Counted from the stretch's first letter, positions 20,973 to 29,926 are shown. The stretch is 31,505 nt of DNA from a virus (IMGVR_UViG_3300047471_000182:1-31505); one strand, 5' to 3'. A program made the numbers and translations. The notes: generated by a model not told the origin, from the letters alone.

Positions 20973-22664
20973 ATGGCCGGCCCAATCAAGTTCAACATCC
21001 TCGACGGTCAGCTGGGACAGCTCCCGGCGACGATCGCCAACGCCATCGTTCACGCGGGCATCTGCGCCAACGGCGTCCCGAATCAGATGTACGGGCTCGG
21101 CAACCCCACGACCGCCGCCGCAACCCTCGGCGCGGGGCCGCTGACGGAGGACGCCGCGGACACGATCAACGTCGCGGGCGCCTGCTACGCGGTGCCGATC
21201 AACCCGAGCGTCGCGGGCAGCATCCCGGCGTTCACGCATCTCGGCACCGGCGCGGGAACCATCACGCCGACGCTCGCGCCCGCCCAGCAGATCCTCGTCA
21301 AGATCATCACCGGCGGCGCACTGGGGACGATGACGGCCTCCTTCTCGGTCGGTGGCGGCGCCTACAGCGCCCCGGTGACCTCGACGGCCAGCTGGGCCTA
21401 CCGCGTCCCCGGGACGCTGACGGTCCTCAGCTTCGCGACGCAGACCTACACCTCGGGCGACGTCTGGACGATCACCACGGCGGGCGTCATCACGGTCGTC
21501 GGCGCCGGAACCTCCAGCTGGGTCACGCAGGCATCGAGCCCGATGGACGCCTACGACGTCTTCATCGGGATCACCACCGCGGGCGCCACCGGCACCGCCC
21601 AGATGACGGTTTCGGTCGACGGGCAGGCGGGCAACAGCAAGATCGGCCCGATCGTGATCCCGAGCGGGAACGTCTACGTCATCCCGGGGACGGGTATCGT
21701 CCTGACCTTCGCCTCGACCTTCGTGGCCACCGACACCTACGAGTCGATCGCGGTTCCGGCCGGCTTCTCGGGCGGCGACGTCTCGGCGATGCTCACGGCG
21801 GTCGGCAACAGCCCGAACACCTTCGTCGGGCTCCACATCGTCGGCGCGGCAGCCTCGAGCGCGGCGGCGGTCTCCCTGGCCGCCACGATCGACACCTCCC
21901 TGACCGCCTACGCGACGGCCTACCGCTTCATCTTCGCGATGGTCGAGAACCCCCAGAGCGAGAGCGACGCGACCATCGAGGCGGCCTGGAACGCCTTCAG
22001 CAGCAACCGCATCATGGTGACCTGCGCGGACGTGCTCCACATCTCGTCCCTGAGCGGGAACATCATCCGCCGCAACTGCGGCGTCACGATCGCCTCGCGG
22101 CTCGCGAGCGTCTCCGCCAGCATCGATCCGGGCTGGGTGAACGGCGGCAAGCTGGCGAACATCGCGCCGGCGACGACGACCCAGACCTGGTTCCGCAACG
22201 AGGCCAATACTCCCGGCCTGGTGCCGAATCGGATCACCACGATCACGACCCAGCCGACCAAGGGCCAGACGATCTTCTCCAGCACCGGCGTCATGATGGC
22301 GTCGATCGGGAGCGACTACGCCTCGATCATGAACCGCCGGGTGATGGACGTCGCCTGCACGACGACGACCGCGGCCGTGATCGGGAACGTCAACGAGGAC
22401 CTCCTGGCGAACAAGGACGGGACGATCTTCGACCCCCAGGCGACGAAGATCGAGCAGTACGTCCAGAGCCAGCTCGCGACGGCGCTGCTCACCAAGAAGG
22501 CCCCGACCAACCGGCCGGACGCCTCAGCCGTCTCGGCGAACATCGACCGGACGGAGAACATCCTCGCCACCGGCGACTACAGCATCACGATCGGGATCAC
22601 CCCGAAGGGGTACGCCCACAGCATCAATGTCACGATCGGGTTCACGAACCCCGCACTCGCGTAA
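20973..22664 (+). CDS. Tail sheath protein (DUF2586-like)
   Basis: This 563-aa protein is the likely contractile sheath. The C-terminal half carries sheath-type features: RFIFAMVENPQSESDATIEA, IIRRNCGVTIASRLASVSAS, TKGQTIFSSTGVMMASIGSD (near 430) and a late beta part (DRTENILATGDYSITIGITP). Residues about 107-168 and 195-270 are two related Ig-like inserts (GTMTASFSVGGGAYS... and GTAQMTVSVDGQAGN...), each about 65-75 aa. A third copy of the module occurs in the baseplate J gene. AGGAGACGACG precedes ATG 20973. Sheath followed by tube is the standard myovirus order. Confidence 0.8.
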   Translation: MAGPIKFNILDGQLGQLPATIANAIVHAGICANGVPNQMYGLGNPTTAAATLGAGPLTEDAADTINVAGACYAVPINPSVAGSIPAFTHLGTGAGTITPTLAPAQQILVKIITGGALGTMTASFSVGGGAYSAPVTSTASWAYRVPGTLTVLSFATQTYTSGDVWTITTAGVITVVGAGTSSWVTQASSPMDAYDVFIGITTAGATGTAQMTVSVDGQAGNSKIGPIVIPSGNVYVIPGTGIVLTFASTFVATDTYESIAVPAGFSGGDVSAMLTAVGNSPNTFVGLHIVGAAASSAAAVSLAATIDTSLTAYATAYRFIFAMVENPQSESDATIEAAWNAFSSNRIMVTCADVLHISSLSGNIIRRNCGVTIASRLASVSASIDPGWVNGGKLANIAPATTTQTWFRNEANTPGLVPNRITTITTQPTKGQTIFSSTGVMMASIGSDYASIMNRRVMDVACTTTTAAVIGNVNEDLLANKDGTIFDPQATKIEQYVQSQLATALLTKKAPTNRPDASAVSANIDRTENILATGDYSITIGITPKGYAHSINVTIGFTNPALA

Positions 22665-22676
22665 GGAGCTTTCGCC

Positions 22677-23192
22677 ATGCCGATGAACCCAGCCGCTCTC
22701 CTCTACCCGGACATCCTGGGGAACCGCTACTCGCGGACGAGCGCGGTCGACATCAGCATCGACAACACGCTCGTCATCGAGGGCTGCCTGGGCTTCTCGG
22801 TCCACCGGAAGCTGACCCGCGGGAAGTCCTGGGGGCACCGGGCGAAGCCCCAGGCGCGCACGCGCGGGAAGTTCGAGTGCGACGGGAAGATCACCGTCTA
22901 CCACGAGGACTACAACCTCATCCTGGCCTACCTGACGGCCAAGGGCGCGCTCCTGAACCAGGGTGCCTTCGACGTCAGCTTCCTGCTGAGCATCACGATC
23001 TTCGAGCAGTTCCTGGGCTCGACGAACTGGATGCTCCTGGGCTGCTCGATCGCCGACGAGAACATCACCCTCATCGAGGAGGACGGGGACAAGGAGATCC
23101 CTGTCCCGCTCGACCTGGACGTGATGGACATCCTCAAGGACGGCATCTCGCCGGTGCTCGAGAACAGCCCCTTCGGCCAGATCGGGGCGTAG
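22677..23192 (+). CDS. Tail tube protein
   Basis: AAGGAG lies about 9 nt before ATG 22677. The 171-aa product begins near-polar (MPMNPAALLYPDILGNRYSR) and contains AVDISIDNTLVIEGCLGFSV, GKFECDGKITVYHEDYNLIL and later beta strands, the plan of a tail-tube monomer. It follows the sheath directly and precedes the frameshifted chaperone, which is the canonical order. It should form the inner tube that is driven into the host. Confidence 0.7.
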   Translation: MPMNPAALLYPDILGNRYSRTSAVDISIDNTLVIEGCLGFSVHRKLTRGKSWGHRAKPQARTRGKFECDGKITVYHEDYNLILAYLTAKGALLNQGAFDVSFLLSITIFEQFLGSTNWMLLGCSIADENITLIEEDGDKEIPVPLDLDVMDILKDGISPVLENSPFGQIGA

Positions 23193-23245
23193 CCTCCGAG
23201 CGGTCCTCTTGACGAGGCCACCCATGTGCCAGCATCCTGAGCCGC

Positions 23246-23563
23246 ATGGATCAAGCCATCGTCGACGAGGTCAAGGCCAGCTACACCGGGACGCGCGAGC
23301 TTCGCTGGGCCGTTCACCCCACGCTCTCGGACTGGGTCATCTTCGTGGTCCCCACCCGCGCCGAGCTGCGGATGTTCTACGACCAGCAGACCAAGAGCGT
23401 TCCGAACGCCCAGCAGATGCTGCTCGATACCTGCGTCATCTGGCCGGCGAAGAAGGAGCTCGCCGAGTCGATCGACGCACACCCGGGGCTCGCGGCCGTC
23501 TGGATCGGGGAGATCCTCGAAGGCGCTGGCGTCACCGGGCAGGCTCGGCAGGGAAAAGCCTAG
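23246..23563 (+). CDS. Tail assembly chaperone, short form
   Basis: The 105-aa short product of a two-product locus. It begins MDQAIVDEVKASYTGTRELR, then WVIFVVPTRAELRMFYDQQT and a helical second half (NAQQMLLDTCVIWPAKKELA). It ends QARQGKA at TAG 23561. The region before the stop has GGGAAAA in the correct phase for a -1 shift, so part of the translation continues in the next frame. Chaperones of this type coat the tape measure protein during tail assembly. Confidence 0.75.
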   Translation: MDQAIVDEVKASYTGTRELRWAVHPTLSDWVIFVVPTRAELRMFYDQQTKSVPNAQQMLLDTCVIWPAKKELAESIDAHPGLAAVWIGEILEGAGVTGQARQGKA

Positions 23564-23757
23564 AGCGGGTCCGAGCCGCCCAGAGCAACCTCGGCGTGCG
23601 CGCGGCCTGCAAACGGGCGTTCTTGAGGAACGAGATCGACGCGGACGGGGAGCCGTCGGTCGACGCTGAGGCCGGCGCGCTCCTCGACGCCCAGGTTGAC
23701 GGCGCGATCGTCTTCCTGGCCACCACCTTCGGCTACCAGGTCTATTGGAATGGGTGA
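23246..23757 (+). CDS. Tail assembly chaperone, frameshifted long form
   Basis: Predicted 170-aa fusion: 104 codons of the short form through AAA (23555-23557), then from 23557 in the -1 frame SLERVRAAQSNLGVRAACKR and on to TGA 23755-23757. The added 66 residues are charged and helical with an acidic patch (EIDADGEPSVDAEAGALLDA). They end YQVYWNG. The tape measure gene starts inside the end of this frame (ATG 23750). In lambda and many other phages the long form is made at a few percent and is needed for tail assembly; by analogy the same is expected here. Confidence 0.75.
23551..23557 (+). other. Programmed -1 frameshift site GGGAAAA
   Basis: In the zero frame the heptamer reads G GGA AAA, the X-XXY-YYZ slippery form. 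It lies 3 nt before the short-form stop TAG, and slipping back one base enters a frame open to 23757. Lambda uses GGGAAAG at the same point of its G/GT locus. Confidence 0.8.
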
Positions 23758-25546
23758 CGGCGCACCTATCTCCCAGGAGATCAAGCTCCCCACCGACTCG
23801 GCGGAGCTCGGGAAGGCCGTCCTCAAGCTGGACGAGCTGATCTCGAAGCTCGGCAAGTCCGGCCAGGCGGCCAAGGACCACGGCGAGAAGCACCGGGACA
23901 ACGCCTACAAGCTGCGCCACGAGTTCGGTCAGCTAGGGCACGCAGCCCAGTACGCCAAGAACGAGATCGGTGACCTCCTCGAGTTCACCGGGATCGTGGC
24001 GGCGATCGACCTGGCGGGGAAGCTGGTCGAGAAGGTCATGGAGATCGGCAAGGAGGCAGTGTCGAGCGCGGCCGCCGCCGAGCGGATGAACCGGGTCATC
24101 GACAACGCGAGCGGGGGGAAGATTGCGGGGAAGGAGAACCGCGAGTGGCTGGACGAGTTCTCGAAGAAGACCGAGTTCACCCAGGCGCAGGGCGAGGGGG
24201 CGTTCGTCGATCTCAAGAAGGTCGGCAGCAGCGACCAGCAGGCCAAGCTCGCGATCAAGGCGGCCGCCGACATCGCCGCGGTGTCGAAGGACAAGGACGC
24301 TGCCTTCGGGGCGACGGTCGAGGCGTTCGCGCGGCTCGAGCGAACGGGCAAGATCAGCAATCGGACCCTGGCGCCGCTCGGCCTCGGCGAGAAGGACTTC
24401 GCGCAACTCCCTCAGTTCCAGGGGATGAACGCCAAGCAGATCAAGAAGGCCACCGACACCGGGAAGGTCTCTAAAAATGACCTCTACGCGCTCATCATGG
24501 CGCGCACCGGGGAGAAGGCGATCGGCGAGAAGGCCGCCGCCAACGCTGACCTCCTCGGGACTAAGCTCTCGAAGCTCTCCGAGCTCCCGGAGCGGTTCTA
24601 CAAGAAGCTGGCGGACACCTCGGCGCTCAAGTCGCTGTCCAAGGGCCTCGACGACATCCTCACGAAGCTCGACCCCGAGAGCCCGAAGGGGAAGCAGATC
24701 TCGGAGTTCTTCGAGAAGGCGCTGGAGGAGGGCGCAAAGCTGGCGGGCGATCTCGGAGATGCGATCGACTCGATCGACTTCGCCTCGATGGGAGAGGTCC
24801 TGCACGACGACGTGATCCCTGCGGTCGAGACGCTAATCTCGCTCATCAAGCCGGCGGCGGAGATCATCGGGACGACGGTCAAGGGTCTGGCGATCGCCGC
24901 CAAGTACATCAGCGGCAACAAGACGACCGAGGAGAAGGCGGCGGCCACCGGCGCCTATCAGGCGAACACCGGCGCGGCAGCGGGCGGTAGCCTCTGGGCG
25001 AAGATCAAGGCACCGTTCCTGCGGCACTCTGCCGGCGCCGATTCCGACGAGGCGGCGATCGAGACCGCGATGGGGACGATGTCGCGCGCGAAGGCGCGGG
25101 AGATGGGACTTCTCATCCCGCAGGGCGTCGTTGACGGCATCGTCAGCGGCAAGCCTGACGTCGACAAGGCTTCTGCCGATCTGGGAGATGACGCCCATCA
25201 ATCGTTCATGAGCCCGGACGGCATCAACGCCAAGTCGCCGTCGAGGAAGTTCCATTACGGCGGCCAGATGATGGCCGAGGGAGTTGCACTCGGCTACGAG
25301 AGCAAGGCCGACCGGATCGCCGACGCGATGACCAGCACGCTCGGCCCGCGGGTCTCGGGCGGCGCCGCGGGGCGCGTGGCCACCGGCGGCCGGTCCATCC
25401 ACCTCACGATCGCAGAGGGAGCGATCCCGATCTCGGTCAGCGGACACGGCGGCGGAGACATCGCTGGGCAGGTTCGAGACGAGCTCCGCAAGAGCCTGAC
25501 GCCCGCGCTGGTCGCGGCGCTCGAGGATGCAGAGGACGGGAACTGA
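23750..25546 (+). CDS. Tail tape measure protein
   Basis: This 598-aa, mostly helical protein sets tail length. The start MGDGAPISQEIKLPTDSAEL overlaps the chaperone stop by 8 nt. Features are long coiled-coil stretches (residues 20-130 and 330-420), a Gly/Ala-rich middle (ADLLGTKLSKLSELPERFYK), and hydrophobic patches near ETLISLIKPAAEIIGTTVKG that may form the membrane-facing core. The C-terminus includes SPSRKFHYGGQMMAEGVALG and IHLTIAEGAIPISV, elements often seen in tape measure proteins. By the usual ratio of about 1.5 angstrom per residue the tail would be near 90 nm; this is an estimate. Confidence 0.85.
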   Translation: MGDGAPISQEIKLPTDSAELGKAVLKLDELISKLGKSGQAAKDHGEKHRDNAYKLRHEFGQLGHAAQYAKNEIGDLLEFTGIVAAIDLAGKLVEKVMEIGKEAVSSAAAAERMNRVIDNASGGKIAGKENREWLDEFSKKTEFTQAQGEGAFVDLKKVGSSDQQAKLAIKAAADIAAVSKDKDAAFGATVEAFARLERTGKISNRTLAPLGLGEKDFAQLPQFQGMNAKQIKKATDTGKVSKNDLYALIMARTGEKAIGEKAAANADLLGTKLSKLSELPERFYKKLADTSALKSLSKGLDDILTKLDPESPKGKQISEFFEKALEEGAKLAGDLGDAIDSIDFASMGEVLHDDVIPAVETLISLIKPAAEIIGTTVKGLAIAAKYISGNKTTEEKAAATGAYQANTGAAAGGSLWAKIKAPFLRHSAGADSDEAAIETAMGTMSRAKAREMGLLIPQGVVDGIVSGKPDVDKASADLGDDAHQSFMSPDGINAKSPSRKFHYGGQMMAEGVALGYESKADRIADAMTSTLGPRVSGGAAGRVATGGRSIHLTIAEGAIPISVSGHGGGDIAGQVRDELRKSLTPALVAALEDAEDGN

Positions 25547-26217
25547 TGGCTGGGAACGCTCCGCTCGCTCAGGTACTCGGTCCGGCCGGCGGCGGCCAAC
25601 CGCTCTGGGGCCTCAACGACCAGGGCTCAAGCTCCAGCGACGCCCAGCTGTTCTCGACCGATCCGTGGGACACGTTCTACATGGGGACGCGCCAGCTTCC
25701 CGGCGAGTGCGAGCTGATCCCCGGAGGCATCGCCGCCATCGAACTGAACGTCAAGAAGGGGAAGGGGTCGAACGTTACCCGCATCACCTACGCGGGCTAC
25801 GCGGCCAAGAAGTTCTCGATCACCTGCGAAATCTGCACCGCGGCACAATGGGCCGAGCTGCAGGACATCATCGACGTCTACTGGACGATCCCGAACAAGG
25901 TCAGCAATCTGTCCCAGATCGCGGTCTCCGTCTTCCATCCGAACCTCGCCTGGATCAAGATCTTCTCCGCCGTGCTCGAGGACGTTACCCCGCTCGTGCG
26001 TGGAAAGAGCGGCGAGGGATTCATGATGACGACGCTGACGTTCCAGGAGAACCCGCCAGCGGCCGCTAAGAAGAACGTCACCAAGAGCGCGGGGCCGCCG
26101 GCAGAGGCGCCGAGCCTCCCGAACAGCAACCAGCGCGGCGGCACGCCGAAGCCGACCCCGCCGAGCTCCAACCCCATCAACGCGAGCGTCCTCGGGGCGC
26201 CGATCAGCGGGGACTGA
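25546..26217 (+). CDS. Baseplate/tail protein after the tape measure, 223 aa
   Basis: ATG 25546 shares a base with the previous stop (TGATG). The core (residues 35-165) is beta-rich: CELIPGGIAAIELNVKKGKG, YAAKKFSITCEICTAAQW, and LAWIKIFSAVLEDVTPLVRG. The last 50 residues are Pro/Ser/Asn-rich linker. In Mu- and P2-like phages a gene at this point supplies a hub-associated or DNA-circularisation protein; the exact family is not clear. It probably contributes to the inner baseplate. Confidence 0.6.
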   Translation: MAGNAPLAQVLGPAGGGQPLWGLNDQGSSSSDAQLFSTDPWDTFYMGTRQLPGECELIPGGIAAIELNVKKGKGSNVTRITYAGYAAKKFSITCEICTAAQWAELQDIIDVYWTIPNKVSNLSQIAVSVFHPNLAWIKIFSAVLEDVTPLVRGKSGEGFMMTTLTFQENPPAAAKKNVTKSAGPPAEAPSLPNSNQRGGTPKPTPPSSNPINASVLGAPISGD

Positions 26218-27476
26218 TGGGCCTCCTCACCGCCAATGGCCAGGACGTACTCCAGGCGGAGGCCTCCCGCCGGCGCACGGGCGCTTGGAGCTTCGACCTC
26301 CTCGTGAACGACCCGACCGCGCTGGCCGGGAAGGTCACGATCGACGTCAACAGCGGAGCCATGACCTTCGTGGGGACCGCCGTCCGGACCGGGGCCTTCA
26401 GCGATACGGCCCACGTCCGGGTCATCGCCGGCTCGGGCGGCCTCTCGACCGTCGCCGCGCCGCGCCACTACGTCGGGACGAGCGTGGGGATCGTCCTGGG
26501 GGACCTCCTAGGGGACGCCGGGGAGGCGCTCAGCCCCACCGCAGACGCAGCCATCCTCGGCCAGGGGCTCGATGCCTGGACGACGGGTGCGACGCCCGTC
26601 GCTACACTGATCTCGCTCCTACTGGCGGCTGGGGCGCCCGGGGCGGTATGGCGGAGCCTGCCCGACGGGACGATCTGGGTTGGGAACGAAACCTGGACAG
26701 ACGCCGGGATTGACTCGGCGCTCTACCAGATCCTGGAGGACAACGCCGAGCAGAACTCGATGCTGGTCGGCTGCGACGCGCCGTTCCTGCTGCCGGGGAC
26801 GACCTTCGAGGGCCGCAAGGTCAGCTACGTCGAGGACACGGTCGGCCAGGAGGGCCAGGGCGTCACCGCCCTGATCCTGTTTGAGGACGCGACCTCCATC
26901 ACGGACGTCGACCGGGTCCGCAAGAGCCTGTTCCGGCTCGCGGCGCGCGCGGCGGCGCGGACCGACGTCATCGACTACAGCCGGCGCTACCCGGCCCAGA
27001 TCGTCAGCCAGGAGGGGAACACGATCGACGTCCTCCCCGACCTGGTGAACGGGAAGGCGCTCCTCGACAGCATGGGGTCGGTCCCGCTCTGGCTCGGCAT
27101 CCCGGGCGCGAGCGTCAACGGGATCACCGGCGGCCGCTGCGAGATCGGGTGGGCGGGCGGCGACCCGAGCCAGCCCCGAGCCTATCTCTTCGACGGCCAG
27201 GAGACGCCGGGGACGGTTACGCTGGCGGTCGCGCTCCAGCTGCTACTCGGCGGTCCTACGGCTCCGCCCGCCGTCGTAGGAGCACCCTACCGCGCCGCGG
27301 AAGATACCCTCTTTGCCGCGATCGGAGCGGCGGCGACGGCAGGCCTCGGGGCGCCCGCCGTAGACCCGGGGACGATCCTGTTTTTGACCACGCTGGTCAG
27401 CCTGATGACTGGGTGGGTGTCGACCGCGGCTGGCGCGGCTGGCTTCCTCTCGACCAAGGTTGGAGTCGCTCCCTGA
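26217..27476 (+). CDS. Baseplate hub with spike (gpV/gp45-like) domain
   Basis: A 419-aa hub candidate. Residues 1-240 resemble the late-control/hub domain, with GLLTANGQDVLQAEASRRRT, YVGTSVGIVLGDLLGDAGEA and WRSLPDGTIWVGNETWTDAG. Residues about 255-335 then form an OB-fold-like segment, RYPAQIVSQEGNTIDVLPDL, PLWLGIPGASVNGITGGRCE and IGWAGGDPSQPRAYLFDGQE, the pattern of gpV/gp45-type spike proteins. The end is a hydrophobic Ala/Gly-rich tail. Hub and spike are separate genes in Mu; here they appear fused. It should sit at the centre of the baseplate. Confidence 0.65.
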   Translation: MGLLTANGQDVLQAEASRRRTGAWSFDLLVNDPTALAGKVTIDVNSGAMTFVGTAVRTGAFSDTAHVRVIAGSGGLSTVAAPRHYVGTSVGIVLGDLLGDAGEALSPTADAAILGQGLDAWTTGATPVATLISLLLAAGAPGAVWRSLPDGTIWVGNETWTDAGIDSALYQILEDNAEQNSMLVGCDAPFLLPGTTFEGRKVSYVEDTVGQEGQGVTALILFEDATSITDVDRVRKSLFRLAARAAARTDVIDYSRRYPAQIVSQEGNTIDVLPDLVNGKALLDSMGSVPLWLGIPGASVNGITGGRCEIGWAGGDPSQPRAYLFDGQETPGTVTLAVALQLLLGGPTAPPAVVGAPYRAAEDTLFAAIGAAATAGLGAPAVDPGTILFLTTLVSLMTGWVSTAAGAAGFLSTKVGVAP

Positions 27477-28366
27477 TGGCCATCACGCCAACCGCCGCGG
27501 ATCCCTTCGGCCTCGGAACCGACATCGCGCTCCTCGGCGACCTGAACCCCGTCTGGGGGCTCGTCTCGAGCTTCACGAATCTCGGTTACGCAATCGCGCG
27601 CCGCCTGAACGCCGTCCTCGGGTCGCTGTTCTATGACCTCGGCTACGGATTCGACCTGAACGACCTCGTCAACCAGGACCTCCTCCCGGGCGACGTCGGC
27701 CGGATCGCCCAGGCGATCGCCGGGCAGTGCCTCCTCGACGAGCGCATTCAGACCTGCCGCGCGGCGCTCAGTTTCGACAGCCCGTCGAGCACGCTGACCA
27801 TCGTCGTCAGCGGGACGATCGCGACCGGGCAGGCCTTCCAGTTCATCCTCTCGCCGAACGGCCTGACGGTCGCGCTCATCTCGGTCAACGGGCAGGCCGT
27901 CACGACGCCCGCGCCGGCCACCGTCTCCGGGCCGAGCACGGTCATCATCCAGAGCGGGAGCGCCACCGCAGGGCCTCCAGGCCCTCCCGGACCAAGCGGG
28001 AGCGCATCGCAGGACGTCCCGACCGCCGACCTCGAGAGCAGCTCGGGCAGCGAAGACCCGCAGGCCCAGACCCAGAAACAGATCGACTGGGACTCGCTCC
28101 CCGCAACCGTCACGCTCGCGCTCAGCGGGATGTTCTCCTCGGCGTCGGGTACCGGGACCTTCCGCGTCCGCGTCAACGGATCGGACGGTGTCGCCGATGG
28201 GACGATCGAGCTCACCATCACGACCTCCAGCGCCTCCCCGGCGCCAGCCACGGCGAGCGCGACGATCTCGAACCCCGGAGGCCTCGGCCGCATCATCGTC
28301 ACCGCGCAATCGAGCGGCGCAGCAGTCTCCTGCGCGGCGCGCGACCTGGCTCTCACGATCCGGTAG
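27476..28366 (+). CDS. Baseplate wedge protein, gp25/W-like, with collagen-like insert
   Basis: ATG 27476 follows the previous stop as TGATG. Residues 1-100 match the gp25/W group: ADPFGLGTDIALLGDLNPVW, IARRLNAVLGSLFYDLGYGF and DLNDLVNQDLLPGDVGRIAQ. Family members are usually about 110-150 aa; this one is 296 aa. The extra part has beta domains (TLTIVVSGTIATGQAFQFIL and a similar one near 228) joined by GPPGPPGPSG (about residues 164-173), a short collagen-like Gly-x-y run, and a Ser/Glu/Gln-rich linker. The two beta domains look like an internal duplication. It probably forms part of the baseplate wedge that triggers sheath contraction. Confidence 0.65.
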   Translation: MAITPTAADPFGLGTDIALLGDLNPVWGLVSSFTNLGYAIARRLNAVLGSLFYDLGYGFDLNDLVNQDLLPGDVGRIAQAIAGQCLLDERIQTCRAALSFDSPSSTLTIVVSGTIATGQAFQFILSPNGLTVALISVNGQAVTTPAPATVSGPSTVIIQSGSATAGPPGPPGPSGSASQDVPTADLESSSGSEDPQAQTQKQIDWDSLPATVTLALSGMFSSASGTGTFRVRVNGSDGVADGTIELTITTSSASPAPATASATISNPGGLGRIIVTAQSSGAAVSCAARDLALTIR

Positions 28367-28369
28367 CAT
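28364..28369 (+). promoter_or_regulatory. -10-like box TAGCAT before baseplate J
   Basis: GGTAGCAT lies nine nt before the chosen TTG start. It overlaps the upstream stop. A leader of about 3 nt would result. Weaker than the six exact cases. Confidence 0.3.
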
Positions 28370-28378
28370 GGTGGGGCC

Positions 28379-29893
28379 TTGCTGACCCTCGCCGACCTGA
28401 TGACCGCGGAGACGCCGACGGCGATCCGCGCGCGCATGCTCGCCGCGCTGACGGCCGCCGGGTTCCCCACCGCGTCCTGGGCGCCCTTGAGCGCGGGCGG
28501 CGTCGAGAACCTTCGGCTCGACATGAACAGCGGGATCGGGATCCTCCTCCCGCCGCGGATCGTCGAGATGGTCACCGGGCGGATCCTCCCGCTCGCGACC
28601 GGGGACTTCCTCAAGACGCTGGGAGCGAAGTTCTACGGCCTCACCCAGCGCGAGGCGACGTTCACGATCCAAAATCAGGCCTTCTTCCTGAAGCCCGGCG
28701 CCGGCGGCGTCAACTACACCTTCACCGCAGGCCAGATCCGGGTGCGTAGCGATGCGACGGGAAACCGATACGTCACCATCGACTCGGGCCAGTTCGCTCC
28801 CGCCAACGCGGACTTGGCTACCGCGCTCATGCTACGCGTGCAGGCAGAGGCGCCGGGAGCTGCCTACGAGGACCAGGCGGGGACGATCACAACGATGGTC
28901 ACCGCCAAGGCGGGCGTTCAGTGCGTCAACGTCACGCCGAGCCCCTACATCCCTTCACCGCTCTCGGTGGACGGCATCTCGAGCGGGACGATCGTCGTAA
29001 CGCGGGTCCCGTTCCGCAACGCACCCGGCTCGATCCGGATCCGCATCATCGCGAGCGGCGACGTCGGGACGGCTACCTTCGAGTTCTCGGTCGACGGCGG
29101 AGTCACCTGGGTCTACGGCGGCCCAACGGCGCCGGGCATCGACCAGGGGATCGACTCGGGCAGCACGATCCACCTCGCCTTCTCGAACGGCGCGACGCCG
29201 AGCTTCGTCACCGGCGACATCTTCACCGGGTTTCTGGGGGACTCGATCCTCCAGCGCGGGCGCGACGCCGAGACGGAAGCGGCCTTCCGCCTGCGCTGCT
29301 CGAACCGCTGGCCAGGGCTGTCGACGATCCCGGTGGCCGGTGGGGTCGCTCTCTGGGCCCACCTTGCCAGCGACGAGGTCGACAAGGTGAGCGTGGACGC
29401 CAATCCGAACGTCTCGGGCGGCATGATTGTCACGATCGCCGGGTCGACCGGACCGGCCAGCCCAGCGGCTCAGATCGCGGTCGAGGACTACATCGGGCCG
29501 CGCCTGCAGGGCTACCAGAACGTCCCGGCGCCAGCGACCACCGGGTTCACCTCGCCAGCGGAGACGGTCACCGTCATCTCGGCGGCTGCATTCAGCGTCG
29601 TCGTAGCCGGGCCCGTTAGCGTCCCCAAGGCGCAGCTCCTCGCTGCCCAGGTGACGGCGGATAACGCCTGGAACGCCTACCTCGCCGGCCTGCCGCTCGG
29701 AGGGCAGACCGGGGCCGTCGTCGAGCTCGCGGTCCTCGCCCAGGTCTTGGCCGATGCCGGTGCCATCGACATCCCCAGCACGCTCTCGGCCCTCACCATC
29801 AATGGAGCGAGCGCTGACGCGACGATCCCTGTCGGCCAGGTGGCCGTTCCCTTCTCGACCCTCCAGGCGTCGCTCTCCTGGATCCCGGCTTAG
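28379..29893 (+). CDS. Baseplate J-like protein
   Basis: This 504-aa wedge protein starts at TTG 28379 (the in-frame TAG at 28364 rules out earlier starts; ATG 28400 is the next). N-terminal MLTLADLMTAETPTAIRARM is the usual J opening. The core is ILQRGRDAETEAAFRLRCSN and RWPGLSTIPVAGGVALWAHL, then DEVDKVSVDANPNVSGGMIV (about 290-355), which is the J domain proper. Residues 218-284 are an inserted module (GDVGTATFEFSVDGGVTWVY...) shared with the sheath. It probably forms the wedge ring of the baseplate. A second J-like gene follows beyond a minus-strand cassette. Confidence 0.85.
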   Translation: MLTLADLMTAETPTAIRARMLAALTAAGFPTASWAPLSAGGVENLRLDMNSGIGILLPPRIVEMVTGRILPLATGDFLKTLGAKFYGLTQREATFTIQNQAFFLKPGAGGVNYTFTAGQIRVRSDATGNRYVTIDSGQFAPANADLATALMLRVQAEAPGAAYEDQAGTITTMVTAKAGVQCVNVTPSPYIPSPLSVDGISSGTIVVTRVPFRNAPGSIRIRIIASGDVGTATFEFSVDGGVTWVYGGPTAPGIDQGIDSGSTIHLAFSNGATPSFVTGDIFTGFLGDSILQRGRDAETEAAFRLRCSNRWPGLSTIPVAGGVALWAHLASDEVDKVSVDANPNVSGGMIVTIAGSTGPASPAAQIAVEDYIGPRLQGYQNVPAPATTGFTSPAETVTVISAAAFSVVVAGPVSVPKAQLLAAQVTADNAWNAYLAGLPLGGQTGAVVELAVLAQVLADAGAIDIPSTLSALTINGASADATIPVGQVAVPFSTLQASLSWIPA

Positions 29894-29926
29894 ATGATCC
29901 TCGAACAAAAACCCTTGGATTGGATG

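Noticed and set aside
20879-23212. A 777-codon plus-strand frame across the sheath and tube genes
   Set aside because: Its product is dominated by R, D, H and G and crosses two real genes with ribosome sites. It is a shifted-frame shadow.
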